Source: Aphrophora alni (Eukaryota; Arthropoda; Insecta; Hemiptera; Aphrophoridae). From it: a DNA stretch of 64,000 bases. Below are positions 15,001-27,029 of the stretch, piece after piece; the stretch's first letter is position 1, and the number at the start of each line of letters is the position of its first letter. Made by a program: the position numbers and the translations under genes. The stretch covers positions 15,240,590 through 15,304,589 of the forward strand of contig OY740768.1 in NCBI GenBank assembly GCA_963513935.1. The letters run 5' to 3'. The notes under the pieces are model-generated. The model had not been told where the DNA came from. It saw nothing but the letters and a program-made list of their open reading frames with translations, and did not search any database.

Positions 15001-15415
15001 GTACATGCCTAATCTTAAACGGTTCACTAGTTCGAACTGTGGTAAGATAAACTTAGAAACAGCCACTTTAAATTTTGTGGGAGATAGTGACAAATTAAAA
15101 CGGTTTCCTTAAGCTTTATTTCTAGGAATGTGAGAAAGCTTGTGCATCATTTATAACCAAATAAAAACTAAAATATTAGTTTCATATAACTCAAATATTG
15201 ACAAAATGATCATAATGTTTTCTTTTTGGATTCAGAAGTGTCCCATTAGTTTTGAATAGTGTCTGTACTAGTAAATCATTTCTCATTGTAATGAATGATC
15301 TATTCTCCTACAAAAGCATTATTACATATTTTATTTGAATAGTACACAAGCCATTCATTTGTGGGGTTCATTGCATTAGCCAGGGCTGTACCTGTGAAGT
15401 GATTGAGGTGCGCAC

Positions 15416-15554
15416 CTAAAGCTGTAAGTCCTTCAGAGATCGATGATAATATATACAGAAATACATTGGGTTCTAACGTTGATAAAAAACTCATGTGATC
15501 CTGGGCCAGACATTCTAAGAGGACGTAGTACGTTTGTGATAGTTTAGGATAGTC
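15416..15554 (-). CDS. XPO7: XPO7 exon 16 (last one found)
   Basis: 139 bases encoding [15 protein letters not shown] to [13 protein letters not shown] plus one base. The acceptor is gtttacag and the donor gtgcgc. The family continues about 160 residues (a Cys-rich T-M-V-C-T-G-C-C block first), but no matching exon could be seen between 1 and 15415. The remaining exons are therefore beyond the window or too short or diverged to spot by eye. Confidence 0.95.
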
Positions 15555-15759
15555 CTGTAAACAAAAACATTTAAAAAAATAATCATTTTATTTATGATAA
15601 TCGAATATGAATTATGTACATTTTAAAACTATAAAAAAGTTGTTTAAAGTCACTATGGTAACCAAGAACACCCATTTCTTGAATGTTAACAATACTCGTA
15701 TCAAATATTCATTAGTGTTTCTCTTCTGTCTATGTGTCTGCAAGGGTAAAAACCCAGGA

Positions 15760-15955
15760 TAAAAACTGGGGGGGGGGGGCAAGCCATGGTCATTCAATAT
15801 AAAATTGATTATTAAAATAGTTATTTCAAGAATTGTATTAAATTCCAGCAACAAAATGTATAATAAAGATTTATTTTTTTGCTTCCAGGGGGGGGGGGGC
15901 AGCTGCCCCTCCCCCTGCCCCTCGCTGGGTACGCCCATGAGTGTCTGTATGTGCC
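15760..15955. repeat. G-run-flanked repeat debris
   Basis: Two runs of about ten to eleven G (near 15769 and 15889) flank about 120 bp, followed by a C-rich block ending in gggtacgccca, a terminus phrase common to animal DNA transposons. No TIR pair was established. Confidence 0.3.
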
Positions 15956-16367
15956 CAAATAATTTGAGCAAATCTTGACCAAACAAAGTTAGTCCATCCA
16001 TTTATTATACTAAACCAGTCTTAGATCATTGTACAGAAATAACTGAACCAAAGCATATCCACAAAAGTTTTTTAAAATTTTCGAATTATATTGTGTACGA
16101 AAAGTATTGTTATTTTATGTCAAAAAAGATCCTCCAATTGATTCAAAAATTTAATTCTGCATTATACCAGCCTATAATTAAACAATGTGTTTCAGAAGCG
16201 AGTATCCTTTTAAAATATGGCCGTTAGAGTGCAAGCATGCTGAACTTTTTCATATATCAGCTGACTAAAGATCCCATTACGAATAGTAGTTTTTGTTTAT
16301 AGTTTGTTAAAATATAAAAATTTTAAGTGATGCTAACTATGGACTACAGACTGTTATCTGGTTTTTG

Positions 16368-16497
16368 AATGTAAGAAATATGAAACCAGTACAGATTTTT
16401 CATCACATTAGTGAAGTTTACGGTGAAAATGCAGTGGTGAGAAGACAAAATCAACGGTTTAACGAGGGGCATGAAAACGTGCAAAGGAGTGGGTGGA
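16368..16497 (+). pseudogene. mariner transposase N-terminal remnant (5' half of a split copy)
   Basis: The plus strand reads N-V-R-N-M-K-P-V-Q-I-F-H-H-I-S-E-V-Y-G-E-N-A-V, then R-F-N-E-G-H-E-N-V-Q-R-S-G-W, the helix-turn-helix start of mariner transposases. The reading breaks at about 16500, where the A-rich 3' end of a minus-strand retrotransposon begins; the transposase resumes at about 18518. Confidence 0.85.
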
Positions 16498-16504
16498 TGA
16501 TTTA

Positions 16505-17746
16505 TTATTATATTTTTTATTTTTATTTATTTAGCCTCATTAGGTATACAAATAGCAGCAAAGCTGCAGTAAACATTTGAGTTGTCACATTAAACAGTGA
16601 TATATAAAGCAAGTGAAACATACAACGTTAAATATACAATCGTTTTAATATAATTATAAACTATAACTGAAAGTACTCCTCTTCCACTGAATAAAATGTG
16701 AATAAGATAAGAATGTAACTTTGTTTTTAAATTTGTTGAGACAAGGCAGATCTTTAAGATTTTCCGGCAACCTGTTGTACAATTTGAGACCAGAGTAGCG
16801 AACCCCATTCTCATACAGCTTTAATCTCTGGATTGAGTATTGAAGCATTTGCCTGCTCATGGAATATCCATGTCTATGCTGATTTACACCAATATAATTT
16901 TTTTTTTTTTAAATTACAAGACATTCAGAATACATAAAAGGAAGAATTAAAAAAAATAAATTTTATTAATGAATTTCTAGAAGATTGCCGACATTTTAAG
17001 TTGCAAATTATTCTTATAATTTTCCTTTGAATAAAACAAATTTTGCCACTCTAGCAAATTTCCCCCAGGGCAATACCATATCTAAGGTGAGGGTACACAT
17101 ACAAAGTGCACTGTTTTAATTGTAGAGGGGCTGGCAGTACAGGAAATAACACGGAGTGCATAACAAGCTGAATTAAGTTTTTTTTAAAAAAAAGATGATT
17201 TGTGGTTTTCAGTTTATATTTTTGTAAAATTATCACTCCTAGAAATTTTGCCGAGTCTAAACTTGGTTCCAAGTGAAGAATTGAAATTTTGATTTTTAGC
17301 TGTTTACAATGGAAATGAATTAATTGAATTTTACTTTTGTTAAATTTTAGAGAATTTGCTAAACACTTTTTTTCCCCATAGTTAATGATGAAGTGACAGA
17401 TTCTTCCAGGTCAACAATAGTCCTTCCAAAAACTGTTAAAATGATGTCATCAGCAAACAGGACAGTTTTTGTTTTGCAATTATTGTAAAGCAGGTCATTT
17501 ACATAGACCAAAAACAGCAAAGGAACAAATTGATCCCTGAGGGACTCCTCGAGAATTGATTTCCCAAGATGAGCAGTGCAATCCAAAAGAGAACTCTGTA
17601 TAGACAACTCTTTGTTTTCAAGAAGTTAAGTAGGACCGCAGCCAATCATTTGCATTCCCGTGAATACCATAATAATAAAGTTTCCAGAGTAGAACTCTAT
17701 GGTTGACATGATCAAGAGCCTTCGAGAGGTCACACAATAGAGATGC

Positions 17747-17789
<43 letters not shown>

Positions 17790-18405
17790 TGTGAGTATGT
17801 TATTGATTCTTGTATAGTATAAATGGTCAATTCTGTAGAGAAGCCTTTTTGAAATCCAAATTGACTCTCTGTTTAATATTAAAGTTATTAAAGAACTTCA
17901 AAATTCTGCTCAGAATTACTCTTTCAAAAACTTTAAATAAAACCGGGATTAGTGCTGTAGGATGGTAATTAGTAATATTTATCTGCTTCACTTGCTTTTT
18001 TTTAAAATAAGTTTTATAAGAGAATATGTAAGCTTTTTTTTTGAAATTTACTATATTTAAAAAACTGATAAGAAAAGACAATGTTTTGAAATATTATGAG
18101 AAGACCTTGGTGGGAATACCATCCCAACCCACAGTGTTTGTATTCTTTAAACCAGAAATTACTTGATATACTTCTTTTACAGTGGTTGGAATTAGAAAAA
18201 AAGATTTTTTTAAAGTATTTTATCATACAAATCATGGTTAGTCTTTAGATGTAAAGTTTCTGTTACTAATATAAAAAAATTGTTGTAAATTTCAAGAGGG
18301 TTCTCGATAATGGATCCTCCCGCATCTCCAGTCTCTCCTCGTACAACCTTCAAAACCTCCTTCGATTTATTTGCTGAGTTACTAATATGCTCTTAAATGA
18401 AAAAC
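16505..18405 (-). mobile_element. non-LTR retrotransposon fragment inserted in the mariner copy
   Basis: Minus-strand frames, in order from high to low coordinate, read the reverse transcriptase motifs Y-H-P-T-A-L-I-P-V-L-F-K-V-F-E-R-V-I (about 17960), L-L-C-D-L-S-K-A-L-D-H-V-N-H-R-V-L-L (about 17730), P-L-L-F-L-V-Y-V-N-D-L then F-A-D-D (17430-17530; FADD is the catalytic pair), D-S-A-K-F-L-G-V (about 17255) and the C-terminal G-V-R-Y-S-G-L-K-L-Y-N-R-L-P (about 16790). The frames are broken and interrupted by a TA microsatellite. The element is 5'-truncated and its low-coordinate end is A-rich on the minus strand, as expected of target-primed insertion. It looks like a Jockey- or CR1-type lineage; the clade is not certain. 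Confidence 0.88.
17755..17780. repeat. (TA)n microsatellite
   Basis: About 13 TA units followed by a T run inside the non-LTR fragment, interrupting its reverse transcriptase reading. Confidence 0.95.
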
Positions 18406-18517
18406 TTCGTGAGAAGAGACTGTTTCCAATTTTGCCATTTTATTTTAAACATTCATAAGGTGGGAGCACAAAAACAAGGATCATAGGAATGTTTTTACTA
18501 CTCTTTTTTATTTTTTT

Positions 18518-18918
18518 CTGTTATAGAGAAGATGAATTTTAAAGCCAACTGGTGATGACACATGGGTGTTTCACAATACATTGGAATCAAAACAACAATC
18601 CATTCAGTGAAAGAATACCAAATCCAAAAAACTTGTCAAACAAAAAATTTACATCTAGGGGTACAACAATAAAGCTCCATCTTAATGTGAGACTTTAGCA
18701 TGCTTAGTCGCAGTATTCTGTTCCTTCATGATAACACTTGGCGCTGCTTAATGTCATTTGGCTGGGAACAAATAAAACCTTTCTACAACCCATATATAGT
18801 GACTGAACAGTCAGTGCTGATGACAATGACCAAAGAACAATGCAATATTGGCTCTCTTCCTAGAGAGAGCATTCTGAAACGGGTTTCTTACGACGAGAAA
18901 TGTCTTATTATTGATTAG
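18518..18918 (+). pseudogene. mariner transposase catalytic remnant (3' half of the split copy)
   Basis: The plus strand reads Y-R-E-D-E-F, T-G-D-D-T-W-V-F-H-N-T-L-E-S-K-Q-Q-S-I-Q and then, after frameshifts, L-S-R-S-I-L-F-L-H-D-N-T and S-F-G-W-E-Q. GDDTW holds the first and HDN the second catalytic Asp of the DD34D triad. The order and strand continue the remnant at 16368-16497, so the two are one copy separated by the retrotransposon. Confidence 0.85.
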
Positions 18919-19034
18919 TATTATGTGAAAAGCAGTTTAACCCTCTATACAGCATATATTAATTCTCTTCGTTTGTGTAAAAATTAATAAAAAAATATTA
19001 TTTTTATACAAAACCTAACTTATAGGATAAATTT

Positions 19035-20000
19035 TTCTCGGAAAGATGCGTAGAATTTATCTATGTAATAATTTTTTTTTTTTGTTTTAACAGTTTTGGA
19101 TTAAGTATGTTAGGTATCAAAAAATGAATGTAACATTTTTAGAAAAAAATGAATCATCCAAAATAAAATTTGTATTACTGTTTTTCAAGATATACGAAAG
19201 TTTTGTAATATAATTTTGAATAATAGTTGATTAAAAAAAAATTAATTTGTTACATTAAAAAAAAAATGTTTTACGGAAAAAGGTAAAATGTTACTACCTA
19301 ATTTGAAAAAAAAAATCACCAAAATTAGTAACATTATGGAAAACACAACTTCTATATATCATTTATATTCAGAAAGGTGCATAGAATTTAGTTGTATAGT
19401 GAAAAAAAATTATATATAAAAAAATTTTGAGTTATTAGGTCAGGAATCAAAAAATCGTCCAGTGGCCAAGGCACAAATTGCACAGAAAAGGTAATGTACA
19501 CCATACAAAAATTTTGTTTGAATTTTTTCACTATTACTAGAAGAATTGTAATATATTTGTGGATAAAAGTTGATTAGAAAAAAAATAATTTGTTACATTT
19601 TCAAAAAAAAGATTTTACAGAAAAAGGTAAAAAGTTAGGCCTCATTTGAAAAAAATCACCAAAAAATAGTAATACTATGCAAAACACAACTACAAATTAT
19701 CATTTCCTTCAGAAAGGTGCATAGAATTTAGTTGTGTAGTGAAAAAAATTTATATGTAAACATTTTGAGTATTAGGTCAGGAATAAAAAAAATCGTCCAG
19801 TGGCCAAGGCACACATTGCACAGAAAAGGTAATGTACACCATACAATTAATTTTTTAAAATTTTTTCAAGTATTACTAGAGATTTTTAATATATTTGTGG
19901 ATAAAAGTTGCTAAAAAGAAAAATCCATTTATAAAATTTTAATTAGACAAAATTATTTTTATATGTAAACAAATGGAAATTTGCTAAAAAAGGTTAGAGC
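19035..20000 (+). repeat. three ~338 bp tandem monomers
   Basis: The same box recurs at 19035, 19371 and 19711, giving spacings of about 336 and 340 bp. The latter two units share the blocks aatcgtccagtggccaaggc and aaaaggtaatgtacacc nearly base for base. The element copy at 49019 has only two such boxes (about 49117 and 49449), so unit number varies between copies. Confidence 0.85.
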
Positions 20001-20628
20001 AGATATAACATAACCTATCCAGACAGCATCAGTATTAGATAAGTCTGACAATAACATTCACTCAAAACAATAAATTCTACAAACAATAATACAGATATTA
20101 TAATTTGAATACACAAATTATAATATATATAAAAAACATACCTAACAAAATAACTTCACAATAACAGAAATAAACCAACTCACGCACTAGCCTAGGCACA
20201 ATATGTCATTTAGTAGACAAACCAAGGCTGCGCAAAATGATAACTTCAAGTTGTGAAAGAATATTCTAAAATAACTCAATGACGTAATGAGTGGTACCAA
20301 CTGAAAGATCTAAACTTCATCTAATAGTGTACAGATCGGTTACAAAATATCAATGTAAGTAATCGATATTTCCTATTTAGTAAACTGCACAGAAAGAAAA
20401 ATTAGCCTGGTTCGGTTAGGTTACTACGTCATAAAATAGATATATATTTTGTAAACTATATAACTTACAATAATTTCGAATCCGTAGTTCGAAAGAGAAA
20501 GAAAAATACTATATAATATTGTCAACTTGTGACATTTGGACAAGTATTACCATTTCGTAAAACCATATGAACACTCAGTACACATTTTTCTATATAAATG
20601 TTGTCGCATCAAGTGAGGCGATCTAGTG

Positions 20629-20698
20629 GAATAGTCGGCAACTTTATCGAATTCTTGAATTAGCGGAATAGTCGGCAACTTTATCGAATTCTTGAATT
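20629..20698 (+). repeat. ~37-bp direct tandem duplication
   Basis: The unit ggaatagtcggcaactttat followed by cgaattcttgaatt occurs twice back to back inside the TTAA element. A second small duplication (aaagacgtgatctat, twice) lies at 20925-20962. Confidence 0.9.
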
Positions 20699-22045
20699 TT
20701 TACTTTTAATGACAAGGATTTTGGTATACATGATTATGAAAGATTGAAACATCACCTTTAAAATGATATATTATACATTTTGATAAAACAATATCTACTA
20801 GGATAAAAGTGGAATTGAAAAAATGTAATTTTTAGCGTGTAAAAATGAGTTAAAATTCTTGATTTTGTTTCATTTTTATATAATAAAAACTATAACAGAT
20901 AGAAAGATTTGGAAAGCACTGATCGAAAGACGTGATCTATTGAATCGAAAGACGTGATCTATAGAACAGTGTTATGTTAGATCTGTGTGACAGAAAAATA
21001 GATTTGTGAACATCTGAGAAAGAATGGCATCAATTCCGTTTACAACAGGACAGTTAAAATCTTTGATATTATGTATCAAAATATGCAACTTTACCAATTT
21101 TTGGAATATTATTTATAACGTTTTTTTCCCTTTTTTTCTTTTTCCATTATTATGCATCTACGGAACATTAGCTTTCCAAAACTATTTTATTTATTGCGGT
21201 AGGACGATTCTAAATGGGCGAAAATGTTGAATTGCTTTGTTTTTTAATAGGTTACTTTCAAAAGATGACACAAAATAATGATTCAAAAATTTTAATATTG
21301 AACCTTAACTTTTAACAAAAACTTTGATATCCGCACAGTTACGAGACATTTTAAGGTGAGCATGAACAAGCCTCTACTAATTATAAGGATAGGAGCATAG
21401 CAAGTGGGGAGGTTTTTCCACATATTCACCAATTTCAAGACCAGAGCCAAGAAATCAATACAGAGTTAGTGAAAACTATTTTAATAATATATAACAACTA
21501 GGAGGTCTGAGACATAGTCATAAATATCGACAATCACTATACCTGTGTAAGAATTAAGTATTATGCAACTCAACTTGTATTTTCTTTATTAAAAAAAAAA
21601 AAAGAAAAAAAAAAGAGAATTCTAAGGACTCTGAATGGCTAAAATTTCTCCACAATTACAAACCTAGAACCGTAAAAGCATTACTTCTAGTTAGTGACTG
21701 TTTATAACTTTATTTTACAGGATATCATCAAATTGCAAGTATTAAACTGTATGCTCTATTGGTTATTTTAAATCAGTTAATTCAAATTTACACCATAAAT
21801 AGGTGATAATATATACATTTAAGATTAAACAACATAGGTTTGTTTTAACAGAGACACTAGGTCAACCCACTAACTATAACAAGTTTATACATCAACAAAA
21901 CCCAATAATGTATAATCATCTAATTTATAATTTATGACAGGGCAAACTATAATGTGAAAAACAAGTTATATTGTACAATATTTTTTATAGAAAGTTAGAT
22001 GTCACACACAGTGTATACTGTAAACCAGTATTTAATATTACTCAC

Positions 22046-22257
22046 CAACAAATCAGACTGAGGTATTGAGAGAAGTAATTTAACAAAAGTTTTGAGAGCA
22101 TTATCTAGAGCTTCATCCCCATACAATCTGAACACACCAAAGTTAACATAACTTCCGCACAATGCTGCCTTTAGCATTGAGAAACATATTGAAATGCCTT
22201 TCAACTTCATAGCGTAGATTTGGTCTTTAGGAACTTCTACTTCTAGAATATGACGTC
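22046..22257 (-). CDS. XPO7: XPO7 exon 15
   Basis: 212 bases; two bases complete Gly, then [12 protein letters not shown] to [10 protein letters not shown], ending in phase 0. The long conserved block [16 protein letters not shown] and [14 protein letters not shown] is present. The acceptor is tgttcacag and the donor gtgagt. Confidence 0.97.
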
Positions 22258-25180
22258 CTGTGAACAAAAACATTTAAATTCCAAGGTGAAACATGACATG
22301 ATAGAACGGAACATCAAACTGAGTGAGGCTAATAGATAATTATGTCTATTGTTATATATACAGTGTGTCCCAAGAAGGTATTCCAATGTTAGACTTTTTT
22401 TGGAACAGTTTTGTAATACTTCATATCAATTAGAGTAGTGCTAAAGCATAAGTCAAACATTTTACAATTAACTATAGTCGACTTTACCCTATTTAGTAGA
22501 ACTATCTACTCCTAAAAATACATACATATAAACAATAAACAAATAATTGATAGTAGAATTTTCTTAACCTGATTTTAGAAGAGGAATTACCAAATAAATT
22601 CCTTGCTCCTTGAATATACGATTTTTTTTTACGGCGAGTCAGCTTCGTCGAAGTTGGGAGGTATACCATAGAACAAACTACTGTATGTTGTCAGGGCCTG
22701 GAGCAAAATATCATGCCGACAACATAGTAAATTCTAATTGTTGTAAAGAAAATGCTGTATTCAATAGCGATTCTTACGATAGACCTACAGAAAAAGGTAT
22801 TGCTTCTTCAGACCTTTTATAGAAACAAAAGGTATCACCATAAGCAGCAGTTGAAGAAAAGTTAGCAAATGATGAGCCTAAAACATTAGCAACGTCATAA
22901 TTATTTGTAGTCAAAAGTCCATTCTGCGCCTTGAGTCTCTATAAGGAAGCAGAAGGAAGACCACATACAGAACATAACTTTTACCACACCATTGATGTAG
23001 GTGTGATTTTTGGTATCGTACCAATGTATTGGAGCCCATGATTCCGGTCTACTCTGTTTAAACACTCGTGCTTTGGCTTGTAGGATTTTCGAGATTTTTC
23101 ACAAGTTAGTCTTTGGTTAAATTTTCCTAAAGCTTTACGGCACAAACGGAGAGTAATGTAAGTTTGGAAAATTTTAATTAAAAAGTAATATTAATTTTTG
23201 TACTTGGTTATTAATATTATTACAGGGTAAATAAGTTGTAAATACTTACTACTTTACACTTTAAATGTACCAGCATTATAAGCAAGAATCTTAATGTCTT
23301 TCTAGTACTAATGTTAATACTGACAAAATTTAGAACTAAATGAAAATTACAAATGATATGAAAATATTTATTATTCAAAAACTTTCTCCTGAGTCAATGC
23401 CTGAACTGTGTTCGTCTCTTCGTTTACAGTACTTCCAGACTATGTGTCACGTTAATTTCCTCAAACTCTTACCGCTATCCTTTCTGCGAAGGTACGAAAT
23501 ATTATCTCTATTGCTTTTGGAAGGTGATAAACAATATTAGTGCATCCATGGACGACCAAGTAACCTGTTCAATATGTGCGGATTTTATAGTTTCATTCAT
23601 CTTTGTTTCTTTGTCGTTGTTATTTGTTTAGGCGTGGCAAAAATTAATGCAAAATAGGATGCTAAAGCTAAGCAGTGGAAGCAATAGATTTTTTTTTTTT
23701 TTTTTTTTTTAACTAGTGAACTTAGCACCCTAACCGCGTCACTAGGAATAATGGAAGGAATTAATTAACTTTGTTTCAGCAATGTATTCCCAAATGTATA
23801 ATTCATAGATATTTGGTTATAAAAGATACAACCTTATTAAAATAAAATAAAACAAAACGTGAAATTAATAGGAGCTCCTTTACATAAATGATTCAACTGA
23901 ACTTTACTTTCCTCTAAGTTAAACAGAAATAAAATGAATTCACAATGTTATAAGAAGTCAAACAAAACAAACTTTTACAATTTAACAGAGATAACATAAA
24001 TAATTTAGTACTGTTTATGATATAATGTTTTAAAGAGAAATAACAATGTTCCCCGGGGATGAGCCTCAAACATAAGAAAATACAGTCTGACCTTTTGTTG
24101 TCATCGTAATCTCATGAGTTAGTTATGATGCCGTTATGTGTGAACAGCAGGAGTACACTATTTACACTTATTAGAAAATAGTAGGTTTAACTGATACTGA
24201 CGACAGTTAATAACTTGAGTTATAATATAAAAAACATTACACTTGCTTGATAATGTGCAATATATATTTATGAAATATAGTTAGAACGTGCACAATTATT
24301 TTCACAATGAATGTCCTTTTTATAGAAAAAACAAAATCCATCTGACCAGTCCATACAACCACTTGGAAGTTAACAAAACTACCGGATTTATCTGTTTGTC
24401 TTGTTAAACAAACAAACTACTTGGATTAGGCCTTCTTGAATCCAAGCTAAATGTTGACCTTTATGCATTGAACTGTAGAGTTTGTTTTAAGATAAGAAAT
24501 ATCCTGCTTGTTTATGCTTACATAAACATTTATTAGTTAATAATAGTGCTTAATAGTTTTTCTTAACCATGCTAACAATTTATATTATAAAGAAAATATA
24601 TTAGATTTCAAAGTAGTATGTTACACTGAACATGTTTAAATTATTAAAACAAAAACCTATCATGTAACTCATAAAAAACATAAGCAAACATTATAAAACT
24701 ACTCATTTAAACAACTCTATTAGCTTTGCAAGACATCCATATAGCCTAAATTGCCGGCTGACCTCGTGCAGGGTGTTGTTCAAAATGACAACAGCGCGCT
24801 ACTATTGTTTCCCTATTGGCTATTTACCAACGGACTACATTCATTGCGGCTTGTATAGATACATGGTTTTAAATGTTAAGACATCTATTATCTTATTCAC
24901 AATACAACTTAGAATGGCTAGAAGTCTTCACTAGGTCTTCCACCATCATCACATTCTACTCATTTTCTATGGCATACTATGCCATCAATTACAGCGTAAA
25001 TTTTGTCATAAAGATTGGGATGGTTCTGGGTTGAAGCCTTAGAATATTTCATTGATAGACTAGTTTAAAATTACATAATATGTTTATGAATATCTAAATA
25101 TTCAAGGAGATTATAAAACGAGATAAATATATATGTAAAATAAGAATCTATGTTTTAGTTGTAATAGAGGGGCTTAAAAT

Positions 25181-25222
25181 TAAGGTTGTTTTGATAACAA
25201 TATTAAGGTTGTTTTGATAACA
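25181..25222 (+). repeat. short tandem duplication beside the MITE
   Basis: The unit attaaggttgttttgataac occurs twice, immediately upstream of the MITE that starts at 25223. Confidence 0.9.
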
Positions 25223-25647
25223 CTAAAGCCTGGTTTACACGGGTAGAGTTGTTGGTAGAGTAGAGTTTCTAGTCGAGTAACTCTACTCATGTAAACACTT
25301 ACTAGCGTCTAGTAGCTAGTAGAGTAGCAAGTAGGTAGTAGAGTATAGTTACTAGCAGCATGTGGGAAAGTAACTCTACTCTACTTCCCCCACCACTAGC
25401 AAAATTGTCACTCTCCTGTACACTATACTTGTGTAAACGTGATCCGTCGGCAGTAGAGTAGAGTTTCTGGTAGAGTGACGCTGTCTTGTGACTGGTAATG
25501 AGGAGGAACACACAGTTCACAAACTATCATCAACACTCTACTATGTGTGAACAGTCACTTGTTTAAAATCGGTAGAGTGATCAAGAAAGTAGCTCTACTA
25601 GAAACTCTACTCTACCAACAACTCTACCCGTGTAAATCAGGCTTTAG
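25223..25647. mobile_element. MITE with ~50-bp terminal inverted repeats, 425 bp
   Basis: The left end (ctaaagcctggtttacacgg onward) and the reverse complement of the right end agree over about 50 bp with one or two mismatches. A TA lies at the outer edge of each end, so a TA target duplication is possible, though it sits within the matched arms and cannot be separated from them. The interior repeats GTAGAGT and its complement many times. Open frames inside it are chance. Confidence 0.88.
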
Positions 25648-26838
25648 ATCCTAAATTTTTTAATACAAACCCTTTTAGTACTGAATCATTGTTTGCTTAA
25701 CTCACTTATTTATTTTTCTTGAACCCGATAACAGAAATTGTTGAATCTCAACGAATGGTATATCAGCCATGTTTTTAGTTTTTACGTGGTCAACTGTAGT
25801 TGGCTAAGAGGTTAGGTAAGGAGTGGGGGAAATGCCTCAAGGTAGTATATATTTGTTGTTATTGTATTTAGTATGTAGTGTACCTCTGAAGATGATAGCA
25901 GAGTGTAATAAGGTAATATAAACATATTATACGGTTTGTGTAGTTGTGTTATTTTGTGGTTTGGGGTCTGTATTTATGTATATGATCTGTCTAAGACTGT
26001 CTAGTGTCTATTGTCTATATTAGACCAAAAAAACTTGCAGACCCGACTTCTTAGAGAAAAACATCATACAAAAAGATGTTAAGGACTCTTTGTGACAGAA
26101 GTCCCTTTTCAAAAAACAAGTAATTGGTCTTACTGAAATTTATTTCACCAAAATATTGACTTTGTGCATTTAAAAGTACAAAATCTTGCAAGTGCAAGTG
26201 TGCCACAAAAAGTAAAGTTTGTTTTATCTGCACACTGAAATAACTTTCAATATTTACAGAAAACAAAAAGCCATTTATATAAATATAATAAAAACAATAC
26301 AGAACAAAGAGTCCAGGGGGCCTTCAAATTTAAGAATTATACCATTTAACAAAACTTCAACCACCTCAACATCCTGAACTCTCTATTTGTCATGGGATTT
26401 AATTCAAATTATGGGAATACCTCTTATACATAAATTTTCTAAAATATAAAATGTATTTGAAAATTAACACAATCAAACACTTTATTCAGATCATTAAAGA
26501 CATTGAGAAAGACTCTTGTTCACTGATCAAGTTATAAAGCTAATAAGCCTCACTGCAGCACCTATTGTTGATTTACACTGCCTAAAACCATACTAGCAAT
26601 TAAAAAGGAGTTGAAATTTATTTTAAAAAAAACTTTTCAACTCTGATGGCAAACAATTTTTTAATAACTTTCCTGGTCAATAATGAGACTGATTTGTAGT
26701 TATTAACAAATTGAAAATCCCTATTTTATAATATTGCTATCACTTTGGCTATTATAAACATCTCTGGAAACAAATTGAGACTATTTTTAGAGTTAAAATT
26801 ACTTATGTAATTAACTTGTAACAAAACTATTCACTCAC

Positions 26839-27029
26839 CATAACTACATATCACTTTGCTAGCTTCTCTAAACAACAGAATACCATTGGGTGACGACGCA
26901 TCGAACTGTAACCTCTGAGATCTGTTCTGAACCAGTTCTGCGAATAACTTGAGTACAGGTGTCGTAACCTGAGGTTCTCTGTACCAGAGTTCCATCGCAT
27001 GGAGTAATATAGGCGTGTAACTAGGATAA
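26839..27029 (-). CDS. XPO7: XPO7 exon 14
   Basis: 191 bases; one base completes Ile, then [16 protein letters not shown] to V-I-C-S-Y plus one base of Gly. It matches the [16 protein letters not shown] and [11 protein letters not shown] blocks. The acceptor acacacacag has no real pyrimidine tract. The donor is gtgagt. Confidence 0.95.

Larger units (their letters stand above)
1..15415. other. XPO7 downstream intron or 3' flank
   Basis: No exon of a recognised gene was found in this 15.4-kb stretch. It holds several transposon remnants listed separately, simple repeats (a run of 14 C near 3481, a CCCA-rich tract near 10888), and a stretch ending in a typical TE terminus at 2702-2716 (gtgacaccctgtata). 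If the XPO7 C-terminal exons lie below coordinate 1, this is one very long intron. Apart from the listed pieces the DNA is AT-rich and unremarkable. Confidence 0.5.
18941..21235 (+). mobile_element. TTAA-flanked element, copy B with tandem monomers
   Basis: TTAA (18937-18940) is followed by CCCTCTATACAGC, a diverged terminus of the family of 49019-50506. Near its right end, 21040-21225 matches 50260-50425. The interior has three tandem monomers of about 338 bp (marked by the cagaaaggtgcatagaattt box at about 19035, 19371 and 19711). The right terminal CCGTTGAAGGG-TTAA of the full copy is not recognisable, so the element is eroded or truncated there. It is non-coding. Confidence 0.8.
15555..22045. 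other. XPO7 intron 15 (6.5 kb)
   Basis: The longest complete intron. It holds a mariner copy split by a non-LTR retrotransposon (16368-18918) and, immediately after, a TTAA element (18941-21235). The rest (15956-16367, 21236-22045) shows nothing beyond AT-rich DNA and an A-rich tract near 21591. Confidence 0.9.
22258..26838. other. XPO7 intron 14 (4.6 kb)
   Basis: It contains the MITE at 25223-25647 and a long T-run near 23690-23710. The segment 22355-23060 begins with a cagtgtgtcccaagaag phrase resembling a transposon terminus, but no second terminus was identified. The rest shows nothing further. Confidence 0.85.

Noticed and set aside
15612..16001. 129-codon minus-strand open frame
   Set aside because: It crosses two poly-G runs and repeat debris; the Pro/Gly runs come from homopolymers.
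25302..25520. 72-codon minus-strand open frame
   Set aside because: It lies wholly inside a non-coding MITE made of GTAGAG repeats.
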